NCBI GenBank assembly: GCA_018713745.1
Contig: DVOH01000017.1
Coordinates: 1 to 53,919 of the forward strand
Source of the DNA: Candidatus Stercoripulliclostridium merdipullorum
GTDB lineage: Bacteria; Bacillota; Clostridia; Christensenellales; DTU072
Direction of reading: 5' to 3'
Length of the DNA stretch: 53,919 nt
This document shows positions 7,447 to 17,288 of this stretch, piece after piece. A model generated the notes under the pieces. It did no database searches, was not told the origin of the DNA, and saw only the letters and a list, made by a program, of their open reading frames with translations. A program made the translations under genes and the position numbers. Position 1 is the stretch's first letter, and each line of letters begins with the position of its first letter.

Positions 7447-8778
7447 TTACCTCACGTTGGTTTCGCCGTCATTGGCGCGTAATATAATCCGGATGGGTGT
7501 GCCCGAAAAATCGAAGGCTTTTCGCAGTGCGTTTTCGAGATAACGCTTGTAGGAGAAATGCATGATTTCGGGATTGTTGGCAAACAGCACAAAGGTCGGA
7601 GGATTGGTGCTTGCCTGGGTGGCGTAAAAGATTTTGAGTTTTTTCCCGTTGCGTACGGGCGGCTCGTTGACCGAAACGGCATCGCCGATGACGTCGTTCA
7701 AGACCCCGGTCGAAATGCGCTGCGAAGCGTTGCGGTACGCCTCATCCGCCGCTTCCAGCACTTTGCCGGCGCGTTGTCCGGTCAATGCGCTGATGTAGAC
7801 GATCTTGCAGTAATCCATAAATTTGAGTTCGGACAGAATTTTCTTGTTGAACTCGTTTTGGATCCCCGAATCTTTTTCGATCAGATCCCATTTGTTCATA
7901 ACAATAACGGACGGTCTGCCGGACTCGTGCACCAGACCGCAGATCTTGACGTCCTGCTCGGTGATATGCTCGTTGCTGTCGATGACGCAAAGAACGACGT
8001 CGGCGCGGCGCATTGCCGCGATACTGCGAACGACGCTATAGTATTCGACGTCCTCGTCGACCTTGGCTTTTTTGCGGATCCCTGCGGTATCGACAATGAC
8101 ATAATGCTTTCCGTCCGCCGTCGTAAACGGCGTATCGACGGCGTCGCGCGTCGTACCGGCAATATCGGACACAATGACGCGCTCGAAGCCGAGGATGCGG
8201 TTGACCAATGAGGACTTGCCGCTGTTGGGTTTGCCGACCACGGCAATCCGCAACGCGTCGCTCTCTTCTTCCGGCTCGATGCCGCGCTCGAAGTGCTTGA
8301 CGACTTCGTCGAGAAGATCGCCGAGCCCGAGGCTCTGTTCTGCCGAAATCGGGACGGGTTCTCCGAGATCGAGGGCGTAAAAATCGTAGATCGGCGAATT
8401 GTCGGCGGTGTCGACTTTGTTGACCGCAAGCACAACGGGTTTATTGGTGCGGCGCAAATAACTTGCGACATCGTAGTCGCTTGCCGTCAGTCCCTCTTTA
8501 CCGTCCACGAAAAACAGAATGACGTCGCTGATTTCGACGGCAAGCTCTGCCTGCCGCTTGATATGCCGCCACATCTGATCTTCGCTTTTCAGCTCGATGC
8601 CGCCGGTATCGATCATCGTGAAGCGGTATCCGCACCACTCCGCATCGGCATATACGCGGTCGCGCGTTACGCCCGGCATATTGTTGACGATGCTGATTCT
8701 GCGCCCCGCCATTTTGTTGAAAAACGTCGATTTGCCTACATTGGGGCGTCCGACGATTGCAACCAAAGGTTTTGCCAT
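7447..8778 (-). CDS. der: Ribosome biogenesis GTPase Der (EngA)
   Basis: An essential GTPase with two tandem G domains and a KH-like C-terminal domain, needed for late assembly of the 50S subunit. The 443-aa length is typical. The first G domain has GRPNVGKS (10-17), DTGG and NKVD; the second has GKPNSGKS, DTAG and NKWD. The C-terminal part carries the conserved 'PPVRNGKKLKIFYATQ'. The open frame extends to 8859, but the start at 8778 has the RBS GGGAGGT and matches the family N-terminus MxKPxVAIVGRPNVGKS. It lies two nt after the DUF512 gene, an arrangement common in clostridia. Confidence 0.97.
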   Translation of the reverse strand: MAKPLVAIVGRPNVGKSTFFNKMAGRRISIVNNMPGVTRDRVYADAEWCGYRFTMIDTGGIELKSEDQMWRHIKRQAELAVEISDVILFFVDGKEGLTASDYDVASYLRRTNKPVVLAVNKVDTADNSPIYDFYALDLGEPVPISAEQSLGLGDLLDEVVKHFERGIEPEEESDALRIAVVGKPNSGKSSLVNRILGFERVIVSDIAGTTRDAVDTPFTTADGKHYVIVDTAGIRKKAKVDEDVEYYSVVRSIAAMRRADVVLCVIDSNEHITEQDVKICGLVHESGRPSVIVMNKWDLIEKDSGIQNEFNKKILSELKFMDYCKIVYISALTGQRAGKVLEAADEAYRNASQRISTGVLNDVIGDAVSVNEPPVRNGKKLKIFYATQASTNPPTFVLFANNPEIMHFSYKRYLENALRKAFDFSGTPIRIILRANDGETNVR

Positions 8779-8780
8779 AC

Positions 8781-10088
8781 TTACCTCCCGTCGCCGTCGT
8801 CCCATGCGACGGCATCGATCAACGCCTCTCCGTCTGCGGCAACGACCGTCAGACGGCAACCGAGACGCGCTTCCAGCTCGGCGACGCTGACGTCGTCGAG
8901 GAACACGGTTTCAAACTCTTTCAACATAACGGACGGGATCACGATCGTGTCAAACCGCGACAAGTCTTCTTCCGCGAGCGTCGCGATGATGTCCGTTGCC
9001 GTCACCAATCCCGTCACCGTTACGGTTTCGCCGAAAAAGCGATTGACGACGGGAAAGATTTCCGCTGTCACATTGTCCCACTTTTTTCCGATTCTGTCAA
9101 ATGCCTCGGCGATGGTTGTCGCGCCGGATACGCCGGTAATCACCGCGATATGACGTTTGGCGACCGAATCGGGCGCGTATTCCAACGCTTCGTCGACTTC
9201 GGACAAAAATTTTGCAATCAGTCCGACGCCGTTTTCGATCTGCAGAAAATCGCCGTAATATGCCGCATCATGGACGTTGCGCCCCGCAATCTGATACATT
9301 TCGTCCGAGCAGTAAGCAAATCCGCCGTGGGCGTCGTAAAACGCTTCGACGGTGTCGATGATCCTTGCGGCTTCTTCTTTGGAAACGGGGCGAAGGAGGG
9401 GCAGCCCTTCTCTGTGCCGCGTCAAACCGACCGGGACGACCGCCACGCTCAAAACGTTTTCGCCGAGATTGTATAGATCGTCGAGCGACCGCTCCAGCAC
9501 GGCGCCGTCGTTGATCCCGGGGACCAGAACGATCTGGGTGTTGATGCGAATCCCGTTTTGGGTCAGGCGACGGAGTAAGCCCATCTGATCGTCCTGCTTT
9601 TTGCGTCCGAGCAGTCGGGTACGAACCTCGGGGTCGGTGGCATGCACCGATACATACAGCGGCGACATTTTGTAGTCGATGATGCGTTGAATATCGTGTT
9701 CGGAAAGGTTGGTTCCCGTTACATAGCAGCCGCAGGTAAAGCTCAGCCGATAGTCGTCGTCCTTGACCGAAAGGGAGGGTCGCATCCCTTTGGGCAGCTG
9801 ATCGACAAAACAGAACATGCATTTGTTGCGACAGGTCCGCGGCGTAATTTCCGCGCTGTCGTCGAGCTCCAGTCCGATTTCTTCGTCAAAGTCTTTTTCG
9901 ACCGTGACCGTCCGCTCCCGCCCTTTGGGGTCGGAAACGGTCAGACGGACGCATTCCTCGCCGTCGGCATAAATATAGTCGAGGATATCCTCAAACGGTC
10001 GACCGTTGACGGCAATCAGCCGCTCGCCCTTTTTCAGTCCCGCCCGCTTGGCGGGACTCCCTTTTGTCACATCGATAATGATTGCCAT
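8781..10088 (-). CDS. DUF512 family radical-SAM/PDZ protein
   Basis: A 435-aa protein of the clostridial DUF512 family. It begins with a PDZ-like domain (about 1-60, 'GSPAKRAGLKKGERLIAVNGRP'), then a radical-SAM-type cysteine motif C86-x3-C90-x2-C93 in 'TCRNKCMFCFVDQLPKGMR', a barrel-like region, and the DUF512 C-terminal domain ('GLPLLRPVSKEEA' to the end). The reaction is not known. It starts one nt inside the end of the upstream topoisomerase gene, so translation is probably coupled, and it precedes der, a frequent conserved neighbourhood suggesting a role tied to translation or RNA. Confidence 0.88.
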   Translation of the reverse strand: MAIIIDVTKGSPAKRAGLKKGERLIAVNGRPFEDILDYIYADGEECVRLTVSDPKGRERTVTVEKDFDEEIGLELDDSAEITPRTCRNKCMFCFVDQLPKGMRPSLSVKDDDYRLSFTCGCYVTGTNLSEHDIQRIIDYKMSPLYVSVHATDPEVRTRLLGRKKQDDQMGLLRRLTQNGIRINTQIVLVPGINDGAVLERSLDDLYNLGENVLSVAVVPVGLTRHREGLPLLRPVSKEEAARIIDTVEAFYDAHGGFAYCSDEMYQIAGRNVHDAAYYGDFLQIENGVGLIAKFLSEVDEALEYAPDSVAKRHIAVITGVSGATTIAEAFDRIGKKWDNVTAEIFPVVNRFFGETVTVTGLVTATDIIATLAEEDLSRFDTIVIPSVMLKEFETVFLDDVSVAELEARLGCRLTVVAADGEALIDAVAWDDGDGR

Positions 10089-12580
10089 CAGAGTTCTTCT
10101 TTATGCCTGACCGCACGGACAAGCGTTTTGCCGCGCAACACGGGTTTACCTTTGGTATTTTTGTTTTCGAGTCGGAGATTTTCGGTATCGAGGATCTCGA
10201 CCTCTTTATCTTGGGTCACCAAACCGATAAAATACGGCTCCAGCACCGTCGACGCAAAGATGACCTTGGTGTCCTGTCCGTATACATCCATAATCCGCAC
10301 GCCTTTGCGGTTTCTGCCGATGGGGTTGAACTCGCGCGCCAAGACCTTTTTACCCAGCCCTTTTTCGTTGATCACCACGATTTCGCCGACGGGATAATAG
10401 ACGATCTTTTCTTCTTCGGGGCTGAACTCGGGTTCGACCACCGCTTGTCCCGCAAAGACAACCCGTTCTCCTTCGTTGAGGTTGACGCCGATAACGCCCC
10501 CTGCAATCCTGCCCTGCCGCGGGTAATCGTCGGTCAAAGAATTGACGCATTGCCCGTCGCTGGTGACAAAGAGAATCGTCGCATTGTCGCGGACAATTTC
10601 GCAACCGATGACTTCGTCGTCGGGTTTGAGCGCAATAATCTGATAGGCGTCTTTGCCGACGATACAGCTCTTGACACTGCTCTTTTTGACCATGCCCGAC
10701 TTGGTATAAAGATACAGATCGGCTTGCTCGATCTCCTCCTCGGTCGGAACCAACAGACAAACCGCCTTCTCGTTTTCGGCTACGCCCGGATAGGCGTCGT
10801 GCAACGCAACGCCGCGGTCGTTCCAACGACACTCTTTGATGCGATCGCCGCTGAATTTGTAACAGTTGCCCAGATTGCCGATGATCAACGCTTCGGCACC
10901 CGGATTGACGTCGGCAAGCGATACGGTCAGTCCGTCATAGCCGCTGCTTTCGAGATCGCGGTTGGCACTGACATAGTTGCGCGTCGAAAGATGCTTGACC
11001 CGTCCTTCGGAGTCGATTGCCGCAACGCAGCGTTTTGCCGTGCGCTTGGTGGGATCGTAGGCTTTGACTTCCACCTCGTCCAGACTGTCGATAATCGTTG
11101 TGAGTCGTTTGGTTTTGTAGCGGTCGCGGATTTCTTCCAGTTCGGAGCGGACAACGCGGTACTGCTCGGCAGTCGACCCCACGATTTTGCGGAGTTTGGC
11201 AAGTTTCCCGCGCAAATCTTTGAGTTCGTTTTCAAATTTGGTTACGTCCAGACGATTGATATTGCCCAGTTGCAAGGACAAAATCGCATCGGCTTGCACG
11301 TCGGTCAGTTCAAACCGCTCTTTCAGCTTGACCTTGGCTTCGGCACGCGTTGCCGCGGCTCGGATCAGCGCGATCACTTCGTCGATCGCGGGCATGACGG
11401 TCAAAAATCCTTCGAGAATCGCGGCGCGCTTTTCGGCAATCCCGATTTCGTAACGCGAACGGCGATAAATTACGTCTTTTTGGAATTCGAGATAATATTT
11501 GAGAATCTCGATCAGCCCCATCTGTTTGGGCTTTCCTTTGGCGATCGCCACCATGTTGACGTTGAAGTTGGACTGCAGATCGGTATCTTTGTACAAACGG
11601 TTGAGCAGTTTGACGGCGTCCTCCCCTTTTTTGAGTCGGACAACGATCCGCATTCCGTTGCGGTCGGACTCGTCGGCGACTTCGGTCACGTTGACATAGC
11701 CGTCCTTCTTTTTCTCTTTGAGATCGTAAATTTTCTTCTGGATGGCGTCCTTGGTCGCGGTAAACGGAATTTCGCTGATGATGATATTCTGACGATCTCC
11801 TTCGTTTTCGATGTCCATTTTTCCGCGGACGACGAGCTTGCCTTTCCCGGTCTCGTAAACCTGATAAATATCCTCTCCGCCCAGCAAAAAGCCGCCCGTC
11901 GGAAAATCGGGACCTTTGATAATTTTAAGCAATTCGCGAAGGGGTAATCTCGGATTGTCGATCAGTGCGATACACCCGTCAATCACTTCGGTCAGGTTGT
12001 GGGTCGGAATACTGGTGGCAAGTCCGATTGCAATCCCCTTGGCGCCGTTGACCAAAAGATTGGGGAACCGACCGGGCAGGACGTCTGGTTCGTCCAACGT
12101 ATCGTCGAAGTTTTTGTTCCACTTGACGGTATCTTTGTCGAGATCACGCAGCAATTCGGTGGCAAGGGCTTCGAGTTTGACCTCGGTATAACGCATTGCC
12201 GCGGCGGGATCGCCGTCCATCGAGCCGAAGTTTCCGTGCCCTTTGACCAGCGGCATCCGCATGTTGAAATCCTGTGCCATCCGCACCATTGCGTCATACA
12301 CGGACGAATCGCCATGAGGATGGAATTTACCGAGACACTCGCCGACGACGCGCGCCGACTTTTTGAAAGCCGCGTCGGGAAACATTTTGAGCTCGTGCAT
12401 CGTATAAAGAATCCGACGCTGAACGGGTTTGAGTCCGTCCTCCACGCGCGGAAGGGCGCGATCGAGGATAACGTACTCGCCGTACAGCAACATGGACTCG
12501 GGCAGAACCTGCTCCAACGATTTTTCGACGATGTTTTCGACGGTATTATCTCTTAAATCAAATGCTTTTTGTCGCGCCAT
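10088..12580 (-). CDS. parC: Type IIA topoisomerase subunit A (probably topoisomerase IV ParC)
   Basis: The DNA-cleaving subunit that relaxes or decatenates DNA with its B partner. The 830-aa length fits. The N-terminal cleavage domain contains '[16 protein letters not shown]' (about 48-63), '[15 protein letters not shown]' (85-98) and the catalytic tyrosine Y131 in [11 protein letters not shown]. Six beta-propeller-like repeats follow after about 500. A canonical GyrA box (QRRGGKG-like) is not visible; only '[14 protein letters not shown]' lies in a comparable place. With the ParC-like N-terminus this favours topoisomerase IV, but gyrase A cannot be excluded without a tree. The RBS GGAGGAT overlaps the last codons of the B-subunit gene. 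Confidence 0.85.
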   Translation of the reverse strand: MARQKAFDLRDNTVENIVEKSLEQVLPESMLLYGEYVILDRALPRVEDGLKPVQRRILYTMHELKMFPDAAFKKSARVVGECLGKFHPHGDSSVYDAMVRMAQDFNMRMPLVKGHGNFGSMDGDPAAAMRYTEVKLEALATELLRDLDKDTVKWNKNFDDTLDEPDVLPGRFPNLLVNGAKGIAIGLATSIPTHNLTEVIDGCIALIDNPRLPLRELLKIIKGPDFPTGGFLLGGEDIYQVYETGKGKLVVRGKMDIENEGDRQNIIISEIPFTATKDAIQKKIYDLKEKKKDGYVNVTEVADESDRNGMRIVVRLKKGEDAVKLLNRLYKDTDLQSNFNVNMVAIAKGKPKQMGLIEILKYYLEFQKDVIYRRSRYEIGIAEKRAAILEGFLTVMPAIDEVIALIRAAATRAEAKVKLKERFELTDVQADAILSLQLGNINRLDVTKFENELKDLRGKLAKLRKIVGSTAEQYRVVRSELEEIRDRYKTKRLTTIIDSLDEVEVKAYDPTKRTAKRCVAAIDSEGRVKHLSTRNYVSANRDLESSGYDGLTVSLADVNPGAEALIIGNLGNCYKFSGDRIKECRWNDRGVALHDAYPGVAENEKAVCLLVPTEEEIEQADLYLYTKSGMVKKSSVKSCIVGKDAYQIIALKPDDEVIGCEIVRDNATILFVTSDGQCVNSLTDDYPRQGRIAGGVIGVNLNEGERVVFAGQAVVEPEFSPEEEKIVYYPVGEIVVINEKGLGKKVLAREFNPIGRNRKGVRIMDVYGQDTKVIFASTVLEPYFIGLVTQDKEVEILDTENLRLENKNTKGKPVLRGKTLVRAVRHKEEL

Positions 12581-12582
12581 CG

Positions 12583-14550
12583 TTATCCTCCGTACTTATC
12601 GGCAAACGTGTCGATTTTGTTGAAATTGGCGTTTTCGTTGATAAACGCTTTGCGGGCGTCGACGTTGTTGCCCATCAGCGTGGAAATCATCGCGTCGGCT
12701 TCGGCGGCGTCCTCGACGGTTACGCGCATCAGCGTGCGGGTCTTGGGGTTGAGAGTCGTCTCCCAAAGTTGGGGCGGATTCATTTCGCCGAGACCTTTGT
12801 AACGCTGAATGGTATAGGTTCCGCTGCGGAGTCCTGCCGTCAGAAGATCGAGTTCTTTGTCGGTATAGGCATACTTGACCTCGCCCTTCCGCTCGAATTT
12901 GTACAAAGGCGGCATGCCGATAAAGATGTGTCCTTCCATCAGCAAAGGACGCATATAGCGATAGAAGAACGTCAACAAAATGCTTCTGATATGCGCGCCG
13001 TCCTGATCGGCATCGGCAAGAATGACGATCTTGTTATACTTGAGATTGGCGATATTGAAGTCTTTTTCGATATCGGTCCCCAGCACATTGATCAGGGTCA
13101 GAAGTTCCTCGTTGGACAAAATCTGGGTGCGCTTGACCTTTTCGGCATTGAGGGGTTTGCCGCGAAGGGGAAGCACCGCCTGAAACGTGCGATCCCTGCC
13201 CTGCTTTGCCGATCCGCCTGCCGAATCTCCCTCGACGATAAACAACTCGTTAAACTCCGCTTTCTTGCCCGAACAGGCGCTGAATTTTCCGACGATCGCC
13301 ACGCCTTTGGCTGAATTTTTGTTGCGCGCGATTTCTTTTGCTTTGCGCTCCGCGGCGCGGACCTTGCCGGCATTGATGCCGATCTTGACGATCAGATTGC
13401 CGAGGTCTTTGTTTTTGGGCGTGGTAAGAAACTCGTCCAGTTTGTCGCCGATCAGCGTTTCGACCAAACCTTTGACCTCGGGATTGCCGAGCTTGGTTTT
13501 GGTCTGTCCTTCAAACTGAACGTTCTGCATCTTAACCGACAAAATGGCGGTCATTCCGTCGCGATAATCTTCACCGATCAGTTTTTCGTCCTTGGGCTTA
13601 AGAAGGTTGTTGCGCTTGGCAAAGTCGTTCAGGCATCTGGTAAACGCGCTTCGGAATCCCGTTTCGTGCGTTCCGCCTTCCGTTGTCGGTATATTGTTGA
13701 CATAGCTGATGACCGATTCGCCGTACGTCGTCGTATACTGAACGGCAAGCTGAACTTCAAAATTGTTGTCCTTTGCTTCGAGATAGATGATCTTTTCGCT
13801 TTGTTTTTCTTTGGCTTCGTTGACATAACGGACAAAGTCTGCCAGCCCGCCTTTGAACATATACTCGTAAAACTTATGCGTTCCGTCCTCTTCCGTTACT
13901 CTGCGGTCTTCCACCGAAAGCGTGATACCCTTGTTGAGAAACGCCAGTTCGCGCAGGCGTTTGCGGATGATGCCGAGATCGAGCCGATGTTCCCCGAACA
14001 CGCGATCGTCGGGTAAAAACGTCACGACCGATCCCCTCCGTTTGGTAGAACCTACGACGGTCAAGGGCGTTTTGACGACGCCCGAACGGATTTTTCCGTT
14101 TTCTTCGGGGCTGTGAAACTCTTCCCGATACAGTTTTTTGTTTTTGTGAACCTCTACCGTCAACCAGCGCGAAAGGGCGTTGGTGACCGATGCGCCGACG
14201 CCGTGCAAACCGCCGCTGAACTTGTATTCGTCGTTGTTAAACTTTCCGCCTGCGTGCAATTTGCCGAACACGAGTTCGGTACCGGGAATTTTTTCTTTCG
14301 GATGAATATCGACGGGGATCCCCCTTCCGTTGTCGTCCACCGAGACCGATCCGTCCTCATAAAGTACGACGCGGATGGTATCGGCGTAGCCGTTGGCGGC
14401 TTCGTCCATCGCATTGTCGACGATTTCCCACAAAATCTGGTGCAGACCCGCGATTCCCGTTGTTCCGATATACATCCCGGGACGCAGACGAACCGCTTCG
14501 AGTCCTTCGAGAACCACAAGATTGCGGGCGCCGTATTCTTTCTCGGCCAT
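12583..14550 (-). CDS. parE: Type IIA topoisomerase subunit B (probably topoisomerase IV ParE)
   Basis: The ATPase subunit, 655 aa. The GHKL ATP site is visible in '[13 protein letters not shown]' (about 42-54), '[12 protein letters not shown]' and '[14 protein letters not shown]'. The Toprim region contains '[16 protein letters not shown]' and '[11 protein letters not shown]', and the C-terminus carries '[17 protein letters not shown]'. No Gram-negative GyrB-type insert is present, as usual in Firmicutes. It is the first gene of the minus-strand operon, with a GAGGAGG RBS and a strong promoter. The choice between ParE and GyrB follows the linked A subunit and is not certain. Confidence 0.87.
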   Translation of the reverse strand: MAEKEYGARNLVVLEGLEAVRLRPGMYIGTTGIAGLHQILWEIVDNAMDEAANGYADTIRVVLYEDGSVSVDDNGRGIPVDIHPKEKIPGTELVFGKLHAGGKFNNDEYKFSGGLHGVGASVTNALSRWLTVEVHKNKKLYREEFHSPEENGKIRSGVVKTPLTVVGSTKRRGSVVTFLPDDRVFGEHRLDLGIIRKRLRELAFLNKGITLSVEDRRVTEEDGTHKFYEYMFKGGLADFVRYVNEAKEKQSEKIIYLEAKDNNFEVQLAVQYTTTYGESVISYVNNIPTTEGGTHETGFRSAFTRCLNDFAKRNNLLKPKDEKLIGEDYRDGMTAILSVKMQNVQFEGQTKTKLGNPEVKGLVETLIGDKLDEFLTTPKNKDLGNLIVKIGINAGKVRAAERKAKEIARNKNSAKGVAIVGKFSACSGKKAEFNELFIVEGDSAGGSAKQGRDRTFQAVLPLRGKPLNAEKVKRTQILSNEELLTLINVLGTDIEKDFNIANLKYNKIVILADADQDGAHIRSILLTFFYRYMRPLLMEGHIFIGMPPLYKFERKGEVKYAYTDKELDLLTAGLRSGTYTIQRYKGLGEMNPPQLWETTLNPKTRTLMRVTVEDAAEADAMISTLMGNNVDARKAFINENANFNKIDTFADKYGG

Positions 14551-14578
14551 AGACTTTCCTCCTCAGACAGTATGGTCA

Positions 14579-14594
14579 CGCGTATAAATACGCG
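14579..14594. repeat. 16-bp palindrome in the parE leader
   Basis: CGCGTAT-AA-ATACGCG lies about 30 nt upstream of the parE start and downstream of its promoter. It could be an operator or a small RNA hairpin in the leader. Confidence 0.5.
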
Positions 14595-14618
14595 CATATT
14601 AATAAAACAATACAATAT

Positions 14619-14647
14619 ATAGTAGCATACCACCGCCGCTTTGTCAA
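14619..14647 (-). promoter_or_regulatory. Sigma-A promoter of the topoisomerase operon
   Basis: On the minus strand, a consensus TTGACA (14647-14642), a 17-bp spacer and TACTAT (14624-14619). The leader to the parE ATG is about 65 nt. Confidence 0.8.
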
Positions 14648-14764
14648 TATGTTGTTGTCAGATTGCTTCTCGGCACTCTCCGAAGCCGACCGAGCGGGGA
14701 ATCTACATAATTTTCCCAACCGCCCCGCGTCATTGCAAATCCCGCGTCGTCATATACTAATGCT

Positions 14765-15442
14765 ATGATAAGCAAGGGGATTTTGCTGAATGCGGAGGAA
14801 CTCAAAGAAGCGGAGTATCTTTTGCGTCGGCTTGGAGAAAATGCGACCGACGTCGCAGAGGGAAAAGACTATCGGTGGATCGGCGTTGCGGACGACGGAC
14901 TGCGCGCCGAACTCGTCACCGAAATCATTACGGGATTTTATAAATTCCGAGCATTGGAGCAAGCCGTCCGCGTCCGATACGAAGGCTATCACCATGCGGC
15001 GTTTCTTGCCGCATTGCTGAGTTTTGACGGAGAGGACGAACGCCGCAGCGTTCGACGAGCGGCAAAACGGTTTGACTGTGTGTCGCCTCGATCGCTGTGC
15101 GCATTCTGCCTGCCGGAGTTCGAAGGAGTCTGGCAAGAAATCGCAGCCCTCGGCAACCGTCTGACTTCGCGTTGCGCCGGTCTTGCAGAACACTACGAAA
15201 TCATTTCCTTTCTGCTCGGAATATCGGGCAATCGGGCGCCCAAAGTCAGATTATCGACACCCGATTCCAAGACAATCGTGGTCGGCTCCCATCCCTACCC
15301 CGTTGCCGATCTTACCGATGACACGGGCAAAAACCTGCTGATCGCCGCTTTGACAAAGCGACCTTCCGGCATTGTCCTGAGCGATCCCTCCCGATTCGAT
15401 CCCGCACTGATCGACGTCATCGAGCGACTCGGAGAATCTTAA
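14765..15442 (+). CDS. Unrecognised 225-aa soluble protein
   Basis: I do not recognise the family. The protein has no membrane segment or signal peptide and is rich in charged helices, with a cysteine pair at 'SLCAFCLPEF' (about 115-124). It has a normal terminator and its codon use resembles the neighbours, so it is likely real. No Shine-Dalgarno precedes the ATG. Instead CATATACT, close to a sigma-E -10 box and containing the sigma-A-like TATACT, ends 8 nt before the start, so the message may be leaderless; a good -35 was not found. The gene is divergent from the topoisomerase operon. A sporulation role is a guess from the promoter-like motif only. Confidence 0.65.
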   Translation: MISKGILLNAEELKEAEYLLRRLGENATDVAEGKDYRWIGVADDGLRAELVTEIITGFYKFRALEQAVRVRYEGYHHAAFLAALLSFDGEDERRSVRRAAKRFDCVSPRSLCAFCLPEFEGVWQEIAALGNRLTSRCAGLAEHYEIISFLLGISGNRAPKVRLSTPDSKTIVVGSHPYPVADLTDDTGKNLLIAALTKRPSGIVLSDPSRFDPALIDVIERLGES

Positions 15443-15446
15443 AAAC

Positions 15447-15470
15447 AAAAGCCGCCATCGGGCGGCTTTT
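15447..15470. terminator. Bidirectional terminator between convergent genes
   Basis: GCCGCC-ATCG-GGCGGC flanked by AAAA on the left and TTTT on the right serves the plus-strand gene ending at 15442 and the alpha-galactosidase gene ending at 15492. Confidence 0.85.
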
Positions 15471-15491
15471 CCGGTTACGGTGGCAATCCTA

Positions 15492-17141
15492 TTATTTGGT
15501 ACCCGTTTTGAGATTGAATACCAATTCCTTCTTTTCGCCGTCTTCGAGATAGCGAATGACAAAATAATCGTTGTCTTCGAGGTCGACGCTAAGGATGATG
15601 GCATTGGATTTTTTGAAGGTTTTGCAGACGAGTTCGAGTTCCTTTTCCCCGTATCTTCCGACGTCATCCGACACAAACAAAACACTGCCGAACAGATGGT
15701 TGATTTTGGCAAGCAACAGTTTTTGTTCTTCGCTGAACTTCAGATTGTAATTCCGCAGGAAAAAGACGTCGGGATCGTTGAGAAACGCGCGTCCGTTGAG
15801 GTGGCGACGGAATACCGTATTGTTGATGGCGTTTTGCGCCGACGGAATTTCGTGGTTGATGCGAAGTTTGTTGTAGTATTTTCCGCGGTAAACCAAATCG
15901 ACGTCGCAACTGATCCGACAAGCGTCGACATAGCCGAATGCGGCGCCGAGCGGCACGCCGCAACCGAGAATCAGTTTGTCCCCTACGCATTCTCTGAGAA
16001 ACTCCATTGCTTCGCACATAATCATGCCGCGGCTTTTGCCGTAACGGGGCTGCATGCACTGGCTGTACAGAAAGTCCAGTTTGACCATATCGTAACCCCA
16101 ATCGTTCAGGACGACGTCAAAGACGTTTTTGATATAGGCCCTGGCTTCGGCGTTGTAGATATCGAGCGTATACGCGCCGCCCCAGCCCGCACAACCGAGA
16201 AGCGGCTTGCCGGTCTGATTGTCGGTGATCAGCCATTCGGGGTGTTCGTTTGCGATGCGCGAAACTTTTTGGGCATTGAAGGGAGCAAGCCAAATCCCCG
16301 CAAGCAGACCCTTTTCGTGAATGCGGTCGGCAACGTACTTCATCCCGCGCGGGAATTTGGGAGAAGGATCGAGCCAGTCCCCGACAAAGGTTTCGTAACC
16401 GTCGTCGATCTGGAAGATATTTGCGCTTTGCTTGACGCGGGTAAGCCCTTCGAGGTCGCGCAGAATGATCGACTCGTCGATTTTCTGGAAGTAATTGTAC
16501 CACGACGTGTATCCCGACAAATGATCGATACGCGGCGCGGGCAGATCGAGCAGACCGAAATAGGCGTCAAAGACTTCGTCATAGCTCCCCGTAAACGTTA
16601 CCACATCGAGCAATACGACGGGGGCATTGACTTTCAGCCCCTCGACGTCCTTTTTGATGGTAAAGGTCCCTGCTTTCATATCGGTTTTGAAAATCGTAAA
16701 GCCCGTGCGTTCCGAGCGGGAACCGTACAGCTGAAATTCGTTTTCGTGACGGATATAGCAATAGGTATAGCTGCTGAAAATCCCGGGTTTGTTGGCGGGG
16801 GGATTGAACAGATAGTCGCCCGAAATCGAAATCAGCTTGCGCGACGCTTCGGAGATATCTGCGAGTTTGAAGTAAGACGGAATTTTCTGATCGCTTGCAT
16901 ATTCTTTGCTGGTCGTCCAAGCCTGATAACCGTTTGCAAAAAAGCGAACGTCCGTGCCGTAATCCTTATTGTAGCGCAGTTCAAAATCGATCAGCTCCAA
17001 CTCGGTACGCGGGATCAGCCGAACGACCAGGCTGTCGCTGCCCGCAACGGTTTCGAGATAGTAATGAGTGGTTTGATAAAGATCCTCGACAAACACTTCG
17101 CCGCCGACGCGATATTTTATATACAATTTGCTTTCTTTCAT
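15492..17141 (-). CDS. GH36-type alpha-galactosidase
   Basis: A 549-aa glycoside hydrolase expected to release terminal alpha-galactose from oligosaccharides such as raffinose or melibiose in the cytoplasm (no signal peptide). An N-terminal beta-sandwich precedes a TIM barrel with 'GYTSWYNYF', 'FQIDDGYE', 'GIWLAPFNAQK', the nucleophile Asp in 'MVKLDFLY', 'LGCGVPLG' and the acid/base Asp in 'CRISCDVD'. It is shorter than classical 700-aa GH36 enzymes, so another alpha-glycoside is possible. The frame is open to 17186, but the ATG at 17141 has an AGGACAGGA RBS. It is a single gene with its own promoter and no adjacent transporter. Confidence 0.85.
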   Translation of the reverse strand: MKESKLYIKYRVGGEVFVEDLYQTTHYYLETVAGSDSLVVRLIPRTELELIDFELRYNKDYGTDVRFFANGYQAWTTSKEYASDQKIPSYFKLADISEASRKLISISGDYLFNPPANKPGIFSSYTYCYIRHENEFQLYGSRSERTGFTIFKTDMKAGTFTIKKDVEGLKVNAPVVLLDVVTFTGSYDEVFDAYFGLLDLPAPRIDHLSGYTSWYNYFQKIDESIILRDLEGLTRVKQSANIFQIDDGYETFVGDWLDPSPKFPRGMKYVADRIHEKGLLAGIWLAPFNAQKVSRIANEHPEWLITDNQTGKPLLGCAGWGGAYTLDIYNAEARAYIKNVFDVVLNDWGYDMVKLDFLYSQCMQPRYGKSRGMIMCEAMEFLRECVGDKLILGCGVPLGAAFGYVDACRISCDVDLVYRGKYYNKLRINHEIPSAQNAINNTVFRRHLNGRAFLNDPDVFFLRNYNLKFSEEQKLLLAKINHLFGSVLFVSDDVGRYGEKELELVCKTFKKSNAIILSVDLEDNDYFVIRYLEDGEKKELVFNLKTGTK

Positions 17142-17201
17142 AATATGTCCTGTCCTGAAAATTTCTGAAGTGGCTATAGAACGCACGCCTATAGTAAATA
17201 C

Positions 17202-17230
17202 AGTATAATAGAAAACCCGGTGAATTGCAA
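17202..17230 (-). promoter_or_regulatory. Promoter of the alpha-galactosidase gene
   Basis: On the minus strand, TTGCAA (17230-17225), a 17-bp spacer and TATACT (17207-17202), about 60 nt before the start codon. Confidence 0.65.
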
Positions 17231-17288
17231 CAAAAATTTCCGACGGGCTAATTGTGCTAACCCAAACGCGACCGCCATATCATAAATT

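Noticed and set aside
10082..11947. A 621-codon plus-strand frame opposite the topoisomerase A gene
   Set aside because: Antisense shadow of a conserved gene.
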